Positions 18,191-25,578 of a DNA stretch of 64,000 bases are shown piece after piece. Position numbers and translations under genes: made by a program. The DNA is from Synechococcus sp. NOUM97013 (GTDB taxonomy: Bacteria; Cyanobacteriota; Cyanobacteriia; PCC-6307; Cyanobiaceae), in the NCBI RefSeq assembly GCF_014279815.1, contig NZ_CP047941.1, positions 1,736,001-1,800,000 on the forward strand. Direction: 5' to 3'. The notes beneath the pieces were generated by a model. That model saw nothing but the letters and a program-made list of their open reading frames with translations. It had not been told where the DNA came from and did no database searches. The stretch's first letter is position 1, and each line of letters begins with the position of its first letter.

Positions 18191-18618
18191 TTGCCTGCCT
18201 CGTAGGTTTCAGCATCCGATGCTTCGCAAATACCTGAAATTTCTTGGGTGTATTCAACGGAAATGCTGTTATCCCTTGCTTTGGTTTTTGCAAGCATCAT
18301 ATCTGGTGGATTAAAGGCAATTTGGGCATTCGTAATTCCCGTAAAAGGTTCTTGGAAATCAGTAAATTGCTCAAAGAGCACCCCATTCCGTATCTTCACT
18401 TCGTGTTGGTTCTCAGGCTGAACTGAATCAATACAGAACTTTTATTTTGTATCAATCTTGAAATGTAATGTAATTTCCACAGTCTCTTGTGACTCCTCCC
18501 CTGACGGATTAATTTCCCCCCACTGAACCGTTCCAGTACATTTCAGATAGACGAGGTCACCAGCTACAGCAGGTGATACTGAGAGGAGTAGAGCACCGAG
18601 GAGTAGTGGGAGTTTCAT
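18187..18618 (-). pseudogene. Secreted two-Cys paralog, array copy 5, in-frame TAA
   Basis: The ATG at 18618 begins the shared leader (MKLPLLLGALLLSVSPAVA) and GDLVYLKC, but codon 59 is TAA (18442-18444). The same frame then runs 84 codons with clear family features: FNPPDMML where the others have xPPGxI, and ISGICEASDAETYE where they have GxCxxSDxS. No frameshift separates the halves, so one nonsense change explains it; programmed readthrough cannot be excluded. Overlaps with both neighbours (ATGA) are kept. Confidence 0.75.
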
Positions 18619-19055
18619 TGGCTCAAAGCCTCCTCAAAGGCGGATTCATCACTTCCTTTACAAATACCTCTTATCTTTCCTGATTCCAATTCGGACAGGG
18701 AATCTCTACGAATAAGCATATCAGCAACTATTTTTCCAGCTGGATCGAATTGCATCGACGCCTTTTGAAGAACAGTGTTGCCATTAACGATTTCCTCTTT
18801 ATCTTCAACACCATAACCATTGACAATCTCTACACCTTCCCATTCTCCACCTAGTGAACCCATGATTCGACTGTTTAACAAATCTATCTTTAAGTACTGG
18901 ATGACAGCATTCTCTTCTCTCTTAATAATTTGATTGGACACGAGATCTTTTACCGTGACAATGTGGTTACTCTCACACTTCAAATAAACAAAGTCATCAG
19001 CCAGAGCAGGAGTGCTGCTCAGCAGCAGGGTTGTGAGGAGTAGTGGGAATTTCAT
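18615..19055 (-). CDS. Secreted two-Cys paralog, array copy 4
   Basis: 146 residues. Leader MKFPLLLTTLLLSSTPALA, then ADDFVYLKCESNHIV. Family landmarks are a KIDLLNSRIMG strand, a GEWEGVEIVNG segment, FDPAGKIVADM and the C-terminal RGICKGSDESAFEEAL with the second Cys. Starts and stops interlock with both neighbours by 4 bp. A predicted small beta-rich domain with one disulphide is my inference from the alternating pattern and the two conserved Cys. Confidence 0.78.
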   Translation of the reverse strand: MKFPLLLTTLLLSSTPALADDFVYLKCESNHIVTVKDLVSNQIIKREENAVIQYLKIDLLNSRIMGSLGGEWEGVEIVNGYGVEDKEEIVNGNTVLQKASMQFDPAGKIVADMLIRRDSLSELESGKIRGICKGSDESAFEEALSQ

Positions 19056-19486
19056 CGGTCAACATTAATCTCATTCCAGGCAGACGAATCAGACATTTTA
19101 CAATCACCCTTTCCTTTAACCACCTGGTACTCAGTGGTGGTCTTAAACCAGTTATCAATTGTTATTTGACCTGGTGGATTCAGTGGAAGCACGCCTCTTA
19201 CCCGCGCAGTGAATCCCTCCCTATCGTATTTTGTATCTTGAACGATAGTGTTTCCGTCAACACTCATTTGTACCCATTCTGGGTCTCTATGGTTTCTGAA
19301 AAGACTTTTTGATAGATCAACCTCGAACATCAGATAGTCTTCATAATCATCGTCTATGACATCTTTTGAAACTAGATTAGTGGAGGTATTTTGCCCTTCG
19401 ATCTTGCAAACCATATACAGGAAATCGTCAGCAATTGCTGTTGATGCTGACAGAATCAGGGTTGTGAGGAGTAGTGGGAGTTTCAT
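19052..19486 (-). CDS. Secreted two-Cys paralog, array copy 3
   Basis: 144 residues with leader MKLPLLLTTLILSASTAIA and mature start ADDFLYMVC. It has the middle strand FEVDLSKSLFRN, a PEWVQMSVDGN segment, LNPPGQITIDNW (the clearest form of the family's PPG motif) and the tail KGDCKMSDSSAWNEI. The mature protein is acidic. Interlocked with copies 2 and 4 by 4-bp overlaps. Confidence 0.78.
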   Translation of the reverse strand: MKLPLLLTTLILSASTAIADDFLYMVCKIEGQNTSTNLVSKDVIDDDYEDYLMFEVDLSKSLFRNHRDPEWVQMSVDGNTIVQDTKYDREGFTARVRGVLPLNPPGQITIDNWFKTTTEYQVVKGKGDCKMSDSSAWNEINVDR

Positions 19487-19914
19487 TGGCCTACAGCTTT
19501 CACAAAAGATGATTCATCTGAACTTTGACAAGTCCCCTTCACACTCATTGCCTGAAAAAAATCATCCATGGGTGTGCCTTGAACTTGAATACTAATTCTT
19601 CCTGGAGGAGAGTATTCAAGCATCAATTCACCAGCGATAGTTAATCCACCTTCGACATCATTAGTCTTGAAAGAAGCAACACCGTTTGCAAGGGTGACAT
19701 TTTCCCAACCACCTGTGTTGAACTTTAAACGGCTATTGGCAACATCTACTTTGACAAAGCGTTGTTCTTCCATCTGCTTATCCTCAACCTGATTCGTGCT
19801 GATTTGCTTAGTGACGAGGGAGGTCAGGGCATCACACTTCAAATAAATAAAGTCATCAGCCAGAGCAGGAGTGCTGCTGAACAGCAGGGTTGCGAGAAGG
19901 ATTCGAAGTTTCAT
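19483..19914 (-). CDS. Secreted two-Cys paralog, array copy 2
   Basis: 143 residues. Leader MKLRILLATLLFSSTPALA then ADDFIYLKCDALTS. Family segments: VKVDVANSRLKFN, GGWENVTLANGVA, YSPPGRISIQV and KGTCQSSDESSFVKAV. The leader and C-terminus are closest to copy 4. It is separated from the first gene of the operon by only 26 bp. No catalytic motif is visible; a binding or structural role seems likelier than enzymatic. Confidence 0.78.
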   Translation of the reverse strand: MKLRILLATLLFSSTPALADDFIYLKCDALTSLVTKQISTNQVEDKQMEEQRFVKVDVANSRLKFNTGGWENVTLANGVASFKTNDVEGGLTIAGELMLEYSPPGRISIQVQGTPMDDFFQAMSVKGTCQSSDESSFVKAVGQ

Positions 19915-19940
19915 TGGTTAAACACTTGACCTAATGTTGG

Positions 19941-20468
19941 CTATCTTGTCTTAAAATTTGATCCACAGATTAAATTGAATGTTCGTGTAAAACGATTATC
20001 TGTCAAGCGATAAGCCTTTTCATAATCATCATCTTCTTTTGAGTGTAGATATGGCTCGGACTCGAACTCACTCTTTTCAAGCCATTCACCAGAACGCGAA
20101 TAGAAGCGTTCAACATAGGTTTCTGATCCCGGAACATCCCATTCCAATACATACATTCCTTTGCTACAGTCTACCCAATTACCGCCACGACTTTCATTTC
20201 TTGTTAGTGCATATTGATTAGGATTTGCATATGTGTCCCATTGAAGAAAAACAATATCAAAATCCCATCTTGTACCGCTTGTATTTTCAAGGCTTGACTT
20301 GTCTATTAATGCCATCTGATACTGCTTCTTTTGAATTGGGTTCTGATGTTCTGAGACGACAACCCAGTTATCACTTTTATATTCTTTAGGCAGATCACGC
20401 CCTGGTGCTTGCGCAAATACAGGTGATGCTGACAGAAGCAGGGTTGCGAGGAGAAGCGGAAGTTTCAT
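19941..20468 (-). CDS. Secreted protein, first gene of the array, different mature domain
   Basis: 175 residues. The leader MKLPLLLATLLLSASPVFA is the same as in the downstream copies, but the mature part starts AQAPGRDLPKEYKSDNWVVV and differs from theirs. It includes QYQMALIDKSSLENTSG, an RWDFDIVFLQWDTYA segment, WVDCSKGMYVLEWDVPG and a final FNLICGSNF, again with two Cys spaced far apart. The pattern resembles cyanobacterial surface-adhesion-like proteins of about 140-160 residues, a guess only. A promoter-like sequence lies just upstream, so this is probably the operon's lead gene. Confidence 0.72.
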   Translation of the reverse strand: MKLPLLLATLLLSASPVFAQAPGRDLPKEYKSDNWVVVSEHQNPIQKKQYQMALIDKSSLENTSGTRWDFDIVFLQWDTYANPNQYALTRNESRGGNWVDCSKGMYVLEWDVPGSETYVERFYSRSGEWLEKSEFESEPYLHSKEDDDYEKAYRLTDNRFTRTFNLICGSNFKTR

Positions 20469-20492
20469 ACTGCTCTCAGCCTTGATGACACC

Positions 20493-20521
20493 ACTATAAT
20501 CACACTAAATAATTTTGTCAG
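20493..20521 (-). promoter_or_regulatory. Sigma-70-type promoter for the secreted array
   Basis: On the minus strand CTGACA is followed after exactly 17 bp by TATAGT (20493-20498), 25 bp before the ATG of the lead gene. The match to TTGACA-N17-TATAAT is good, and the position suits a short leader. Confidence 0.5.
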
Positions 20522-20556
20522 ATAGACCAATGACTTGCATTATAATCATCAAAGCA

Positions 20557-20694
20557 ATGGGCATTGATTCTCAAGAGTATGTGACGATGCTACATGAAGC
20601 AGCCGATATAGTAGTTGATCAACGCCGAATCGAGGAGTTGATCAAGAACACCATGCAAATACCACCAAGAGAGCGACGTCAAATCTTGCATTAA
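20557..20694 (+). CDS. Small 45-residue hypothetical protein
   Basis: ATG at 20557, divergent from the secreted array. The product is helical and charged (MGIDSQEYVTMLHEAADIVV, QRRIEELIKNTMQIPPRERR). A TATAAT sits 11 bp before the ATG, rather close for a promoter with a ribosome-binding site. Regular residue use supports coding. Not recognised. Confidence 0.4.
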   Translation: MGIDSQEYVTMLHEAADIVVDQRRIEELIKNTMQIPPRERRQILH

Positions 20695-20766
20695 AATGGC
20701 ATCATTTCCAAACACAAAGCCAGGACTCAAACAGCTCAAAGCGCAAGACACATCAGCAACACTTCA

Positions 20767-21501
20767 ATGGAAAAGCTAAATAAACCCAGAAAGGACGAAG
20801 TGCCTAAGCAGATGCCTCTCCGTCGATCCCTGGCAGCACTGACATTTGCGCTTTGCACTTTGAGCACAACAGGTTGCTCGACTATTTCATTGAAGTTCAG
20901 TGGCCCTTCAATCACCTATACCCCCTCTCCTGGAAGCTTAGAAGCAAGTGGAGACAAGAAATACCAAGCAGGTGATTATCCAGGTGCCATCAATGACTAC
21001 GATCAGCTCATTGAGCACTATCCTGAAATCCCAAGAGGTTATACAAGGCGAAGCGCAGCAAAAGGAAAATTGGGTTTGCTCAAAGAAGCATTAGAGGATG
21101 CCAATATGGCGATAGAACTCAGAACTAACGATCCATGGGCATACAACAATCATGCCGTATTATTGCTCCGATCAGGTGTCGCATCTCCAAAGTCTCTGGA
21201 AGACGCATTGGAGTCATCAAACAAGGCAATAGCAATCAATTCAGTGATTCCAACGTTTTATTTTAATCGTGCAATCATCAAGTACAACATGAACGACCTT
21301 GATGGTGCCATGACTGATCATTCAAGAACCCTTGAACTTGATGAAAACTATTCTGATGCTCTGAGGGAACGTGGATCACTCTTTGCAGAATTGGGAATTG
21401 TTTCTAGCGCCTGCGGTGACTGGAAGAAGGCATCGTCTCTTGGAGATACACGATCGACTGAGTACCTTCAGGAGAATTCTGAAGTCTGCAAAGGGGCGTG
21501 A
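20767..21501 (+). CDS. TPR-repeat lipoprotein
   Basis: 244 residues. A basic N-terminus and hydrophobic segment end in the lipobox STTGC (Cys at about residue 37). From about residue 58, TPR-like units follow (SGDKKYQAGDYPGAINDYDQ, AAKGKLGLLKEALEDANMAI, FNRAIIKYNMNDLDGAMTDH). The last unit ends SACGDWKKASSLGD, the same closing pattern as in the two minus-strand TPR genes at 15351 and 16033. It is therefore a third family member in opposite orientation. A periplasm-facing adaptor role is inferred. Confidence 0.8.
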   Translation: MEKLNKPRKDEVPKQMPLRRSLAALTFALCTLSTTGCSTISLKFSGPSITYTPSPGSLEASGDKKYQAGDYPGAINDYDQLIEHYPEIPRGYTRRSAAKGKLGLLKEALEDANMAIELRTNDPWAYNNHAVLLLRSGVASPKSLEDALESSNKAIAINSVIPTFYFNRAIIKYNMNDLDGAMTDHSRTLELDENYSDALRERGSLFAELGIVSSACGDWKKASSLGDTRSTEYLQENSEVCKGA

Positions 21502-21573
21502 GAGAGGCAGTGAGCGTGACCCCACCCACCAATCAAGGTAACCACACCCGATTGGTCTCCCTCTCACAATTCA

Positions 21574-21723
21574 ATGATAGATCGATACGGCTCAACAGCA
21601 AGAGGAGTGGGTCAAGAGCAGCCGCCAATCATCAGCATGTGTCCAAACTCGATGTTCAGTGTCACAACCACGAAAAAAGGCGAAAATCCCAATAAGGAAC
21701 AGTTGAAGAAAGACGAGATGTAA
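21574..21723 (+). CDS. Small 49-residue hypothetical protein
   Basis: An ATG at 21574 opens 49 codons beginning MIDRYGSTARGVGQEQPPII, then SMCPNSMFSVTTTKKGE and a charged Lys/Glu tail before TAA. The mixture of residues and a repeated S-M-x motif look like a real small protein. It fills part of the 370-bp gap between its neighbours; the remainder (21724-21873) shows nothing. Confidence 0.45.
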   Translation: MIDRYGSTARGVGQEQPPIISMCPNSMFSVTTTKKGENPNKEQLKKDEM

Positions 21724-21873
21724 CAATCGGCAGAAAACCCTTTAACTTTACCTAGCCAACTCGACGGATTGATACCCAGTTAGAACTTAACATTGCCTCA
21801 TTGCTGACAAGCTTCCACCCAACTGATCAAGGAAAAACCAATTCGCTTAGGATCACATCATCAAATCATCGCA

Positions 21874-22131
21874 ATGAACCCATCAAGCATTAGACGGTTC
21901 GTCTTCACGCTCATCACGGGCTATTTAGCCATCTTTGGCGTCAGACAAATCCCCTATGAATTCCCTAATGAATGGGGAGTAATCATTCCCGTCCTGATCG
22001 TTGTTTACATCCTAACGATTTGGCTGGATGGATTAATCTTTAAAGACGAGACTTCTTACAACACTGTGGTCAAGGTCGTTGACAAAAAAACACAAAAACG
22101 GCTTAAGCGCTCCAAGGGATTTGGTGATTGA
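21874..22131 (+). CDS. Two-span small membrane protein
   Basis: 85 residues. Two hydrophobic segments, at about 8-23 and 33-53, are separated by an acidic loop (RQIPYEFPNEWG). A basic C-terminal tail follows (DKKTQKRLKRSKGFGD), which should lie in the cytoplasm. I do not recognise the family. Confidence 0.6.
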   Translation: MNPSSIRRFVFTLITGYLAIFGVRQIPYEFPNEWGVIIPVLIVVYILTIWLDGLIFKDETSYNTVVKVVDKKTQKRLKRSKGFGD

Positions 22132-22160
22132 ATCAAACCAAGAGCAAGCAACACGACTTT

Positions 22161-22583
22161 TCAGGGCTGGTCTTCAACGATCAATGATTGACAGGTTCCA
22201 TACCATGCATCGGGTTCATAGATACCGTCTGGATAAACCGTGATAGAGAATAACTTTTCATCCCCACGGATCTGAATCTCATAATCCTTGCTGAGATTGG
22301 TATTCCGGAATTTCGCCATCAGCAAGTTGCCATAAATTTTGACTGGTATCGACGTTGGACCGGATGACAGTTGTTCATCACTAATCTCCGTCTCAGTGAG
22401 AGTTAAACCCTGGGTATCCAGTTGATAGCGAACACGAATCGGGTGATTCATGGGTAACCCCGTTGCCACCCCAGCCCCTTGCGTCTTCTCGCCACTGCAT
22501 TCAAAGCTGACGACATCAGCTCTCACCGGATCCGGCGTCACAACCATTGTCAAAGACAACAGTGCAAGCAAGGCCTGAATCAT
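22161..22583 (-). CDS. Secreted two-Cys protein, possibly distant array relative
   Basis: 140 residues from the ATG at 22583, giving a clean signal peptide (MIQALLALLSLTMVVT, cut after VRA). The mature part starts DVVSFECSGEK and ends DAWYGTCQSLIVEDQP. That places one Cys near the N-terminus and one in a GTCxS tail, as in the array proteins at 17732-19914. The centre is beta-like (IRVRYQLDTQGLTLTETEI). The shared layout suggests common ancestry, but identity by eye is low. Confidence 0.65.
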   Translation of the reverse strand: MIQALLALLSLTMVVTPDPVRADVVSFECSGEKTQGAGVATGLPMNHPIRVRYQLDTQGLTLTETEISDEQLSSGPTSIPVKIYGNLLMAKFRNTNLSKDYEIQIRGDEKLFSITVYPDGIYEPDAWYGTCQSLIVEDQP

Positions 22584-22682
22584 TGGATCACCTTTCCAGC
22601 GGAGCATCAGCAAAACCATTGCAGCCACACATCCCTTGGGTGTCCCAAAGACGTTGCCGATTGTCAGCAAATATCGACCGGC

Positions 22683-23135
22683 TCAACCAGCCTCGATGCT
22701 GTCAGTGAATTCCTGAAAGGCTTTTTTCAGACGTTCCACCGGCGTCTCTGAAGGTGGGCATTCCTGATTGGTGGAACGTGTATAGGCCTGAAGAATGCGC
22801 GCTTCCGGCTCCAGCACAGCGGCCACAGCAGCCTTCAACATCACCACATTCCGCTGGGGCGTGAGACCGGCCAGATAAGGAAGCAGTGACCAAGGCTCCG
22901 TCTCTGCCTCCTTCACCAAGCGAAGAGGACGAATCAGCTGATAGGCGCGATCTCCATCAGAGTCGGTGGTCTGCCTGAGTCGTGCCACCAGCATCTCTCC
23001 GCTGGTGAGCAACACCAATCGAATCGATCCTTCGCTCAACACGGGCAAGAAAGGAGCAGCTTCCCCCTCCTGGCCTAGAGGAAAGGCAGAAGTTGACCGT
23101 TGCGCCTTAACCCCATTCACCACAGGTCCCGGCAT
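22683..23135 (-). CDS. Conserved hypothetical protein
   Basis: 150 residues, GC-rich and of core composition, marking the right edge of the accessory region. Segments include SIRLVLLTSGEMLVARLRQT and AYQLIRPLRLVKEAE, which look like a small beta-barrel (Sm-like), then WSLLPYLAGLTPQRNVVMLK and an acidic helical tail. I have no function for it. It is divergent from hemC. Confidence 0.65.
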   Translation of the reverse strand: MPGPVVNGVKAQRSTSAFPLGQEGEAAPFLPVLSEGSIRLVLLTSGEMLVARLRQTTDSDGDRAYQLIRPLRLVKEAETEPWSLLPYLAGLTPQRNVVMLKAAVAAVLEPEARILQAYTRSTNQECPPSETPVERLKKAFQEFTDSIEAG

Positions 23136-23300
23136 AACGGCTCACGAATGCTTACAGATCGTAAAGCTGTTCCGGCTGATCGTCGGCCTCTGTCTCCCAG
23201 GACCCTCACCTTGCCGATGACAAAGGGCCTGCGTTCTGTGAAATCTTGACCGGAACAGGGCCATTGAGTCCGTAAGCTTCATGGCCACTTCCCCCTGCCC

Positions 23301-24254
23301 ATGGCCCTCGAGCAACTGCGCATCGCCTCCCGCCGAAGCCAGCTGGCCATGGTGCAGACCAATTGGGTCAAAGCTGAACTCGAAAAGGCCCATCCCGGTC
23401 TGGCCATTTCTGTGGAAGCCATGGCCACCCAAGGAGACAAGATCCTTGATGTCGCACTCGCCAAGATCGGCGACAAGGGCTTGTTCACCAAAGAGCTTGA
23501 AGCTCAGATGTTGGTGGGCCGTGCAGAGATCGCCGTTCACTCCCTCAAGGATCTCCCCACCAATCTCCCTGAGGGTCTGATGCTGGGTTGCGTCACCGAG
23601 CGCGAAGATCCCGCCGACGCCTTGGTGGTGAACAAGAAGAACGCCGACCACACCCTGGAAACGCTGCCTGAAGGCTCCGTTGTGGGAACCAGTTCTTTGC
23701 GCAGGCTGGCACAGCTGCGCCACCACTACCCCCACCTCCAGTTCAAGGACGTGCGGGGGAACGTGATCACCCGCCTGGAAAAGCTGGATTCCGGCGGTTA
23801 CGACTGTCTGATTCTGGCTGCCGCAGGACTCACGCGCCTGGGATTCGGTGACCGCATTCATCAGATCATTCCCGGCAACATCTCCCTTCACGCTGTTGGA
23901 CAGGGCGCACTCGGCATCGAATGCGTGGAAGGCAGCCCAGAAGTTCTTGAGTTGATCAAGGTTCTCGAGCACGCCCCCACCGCAGCGCGTTGCCTCGCTG
24001 AACGCGCATTCCTGCGAGAACTCGAAGGTGGCTGCCAAGTGCCGATCGGAGTGAACACCGTGATCGAAGGCGACACCCTGACCCTCACCGGGATGGTGGC
24101 GAGCCTTGATGGCAAGCGCTTAATCCGGGATGCGTGCAGCGGACCCGTGTCCAATCCAGAGACTCTCGGCGTGAAGTTGGCCGCAGAACTCAAATCACGT
24201 GGTGCCGGAGACATTCTCCAAGAGATCTTTGCCACCGTTCGCCCTGAGGCCTGA
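23301..24254 (+). CDS. hemC: Porphobilinogen deaminase (hydroxymethylbilane synthase)
   Basis: Joins four porphobilinogen units into hydroxymethylbilane, the linear tetrapyrrole precursor of chlorophyll, haem, bilins and corrins. 317 residues. N-terminal [36 protein letters not shown] and [20 protein letters not shown] carry the substrate-binding Arg residues and the catalytic Asp. The dipyrromethane cofactor Cys is in [10 protein letters not shown] (about residue 245). Start at the ATG at 23301, matching family N-termini. Confidence 0.96.
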   Translation: MALEQLRIASRRSQLAMVQTNWVKAELEKAHPGLAISVEAMATQGDKILDVALAKIGDKGLFTKELEAQMLVGRAEIAVHSLKDLPTNLPEGLMLGCVTEREDPADALVVNKKNADHTLETLPEGSVVGTSSLRRLAQLRHHYPHLQFKDVRGNVITRLEKLDSGGYDCLILAAAGLTRLGFGDRIHQIIPGNISLHAVGQGALGIECVEGSPEVLELIKVLEHAPTAARCLAERAFLRELEGGCQVPIGVNTVIEGDTLTLTGMVASLDGKRLIRDACSGPVSNPETLGVKLAAELKSRGAGDILQEIFATVRPEA

Positions 24255-24256
24255 CC

Positions 24257-24883
24257 ATGTCGCTCCTGCACACCGCGGTTGGAATCTTCACCATCTCCAA
24301 CCCGATCGGCAATCTGCCGATCTATCTCTCCTTCACGGATGGGAACAAGAAAAGGGATCGGGCCATTGCCCGCAGTTGTGCGTTCACCTTCCTGATTGCT
24401 CTGCTGTTGGCCACCTGGCTTGGCAATGATCTTCTTGGCTTCTTCGGCATCAGCCGCGGAGCTTTTCAAGTAGCCGGAGGACTGATTGTGGTGCTGATCG
24501 GCCTGTCGATGCTGCACTCCGAGCCATCGAAAGTGCACCACGATCCTGAATCCGTGGACCGGGATCAGAACTCAGCGGTGAAAGGCATCGTTCCTCTGGG
24601 CATTCCGCTGCTCGCTGGCCCTGGAACCCTCACGGTGGTGATTGCTGATCCCAGCGCCGCCAGCCTTGGGGGAAAGGTGAGCCTCAGTCTGGTGGTGGTG
24701 GCCCTGACCGCTGTGGTGTATCTGGTCTTCAATGCCGGTGAGATGCTGTCATCGAGGATCAGCACGTCGGCCCTGCAGGTGCTGACCAAAATCATGGGGC
24801 TTCTGCTCACCGCCATCGCGATTCAGATGCTTTTCTCAGGACTCAGCACTGGTTTTCCCATTCTCAAGGGACTCACTGGGTGA
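24257..24883 (+). CDS. MarC-family integral membrane protein
   Basis: 208 residues with about six hydrophobic spans. MarC proteins have no proven transport substrate despite an early multidrug-resistance name. Family blocks: ISNPIGNLPIYLSFT, ARSCAFTFLIALLLATWLGN, RGAFQVAGGLIVVLIGLSML and IVPLGIPLLAGPGTLTVVI. It starts 2 bp after the hemC stop, so is probably co-transcribed, and its end overlaps the convergent transpeptidase gene by 11 bp. Confidence 0.85.
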   Translation: MSLLHTAVGIFTISNPIGNLPIYLSFTDGNKKRDRAIARSCAFTFLIALLLATWLGNDLLGFFGISRGAFQVAGGLIVVLIGLSMLHSEPSKVHHDPESVDRDQNSAVKGIVPLGIPLLAGPGTLTVVIADPSAASLGGKVSLSLVVVALTAVVYLVFNAGEMLSSRISTSALQVLTKIMGLLLTAIAIQMLFSGLSTGFPILKGLTG

Positions 24884-25430
24884 TCACCACAGGAGTGCCC
24901 ACCTCCACCAGTTCATACAGTTTCTGCACATCGGCATTCAGCATCCGCACGCATCCATTGGAGACAGCCGCACGGATCTTCACCCAGTGCGGCCAGGGTG
25001 TTCCATGGATGCCGAACTGATTGGGACCCTGCTGAAGAAACCCGATCCATCGATGTCCCAGGGGGCTGGCCGGGCCTATCACCGGATGCACCTTGCCTGA
25101 CTTGGTGCTCTGATATCGAGGATTCTCCAGCTTCGATTCCACCTGAAACAAGCCTGTGGGCGTCGGAGTGCTGGGGTCGCCGATGGCCACAGGCCAGCGA
25201 CCAAGTGGTTGGCCATCGCGGATCACGCTGATCCGGCGCTGGCGCAGATCGAGATGGATGCGCGTCGCGGGTGCCGAAGCCTGCCATTGCGCTGACGACC
25301 GAAGCACCGATGCGCGAGGAACCGTTGCCCCATGCACTGAAGCCAGTGAGGGAGCGGAACCTGCCAGTACCAGCGAGGCAACCCCCACGCCAACCAAGCT
25401 GTGCCAGCCGACGCAGTCGAGACGCAACAT
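24873..25430 (-). CDS. L,D-transpeptidase (YkuD domain)
   Basis: 186 residues with an N-terminal signal segment (about 10-30). Enzymes of this domain form 3-3 peptidoglycan cross-links or attach proteins to the wall using a Cys nucleophile. The YkuD signature is present: IHGTPWPHWVKIRAAVSNGC continuing VRM, with catalytic His and Cys (Cys at about residue 160). Upstream segments RIHLDLRQRRISVIRDGQ and TPTPTGLFQVESK are typical of the barrel. A GTG 12 codons upstream is an alternative start. Confidence 0.9.
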   Translation of the reverse strand: MLRLDCVGWHSLVGVGVASLVLAGSAPSLASVHGATVPRASVLRSSAQWQASAPATRIHLDLRQRRISVIRDGQPLGRWPVAIGDPSTPTPTGLFQVESKLENPRYQSTKSGKVHPVIGPASPLGHRWIGFLQQGPNQFGIHGTPWPHWVKIRAAVSNGCVRMLNADVQKLYELVEVGTPVVITQ

Positions 25431-25578
25431 CAGACACTCAAGACTCACTAGTCTCAACGTATCCACTGGTCAGATAAAAAACCGACCACCAGTGGAGGAC
25501 TTTCTGTAGAAACCCATCGTCCAGGCCCAGTTCTGCCGACCAAGACGTGCTAAAGGGCCATTACCGATCTTTCGCGTG

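Noticed and set aside
14400-23140. Accessory region as a prophage or integrative element
   Set aside because: No integrase, transposase, phage structural gene or flanking tRNA with attachment-site repeats could be seen.
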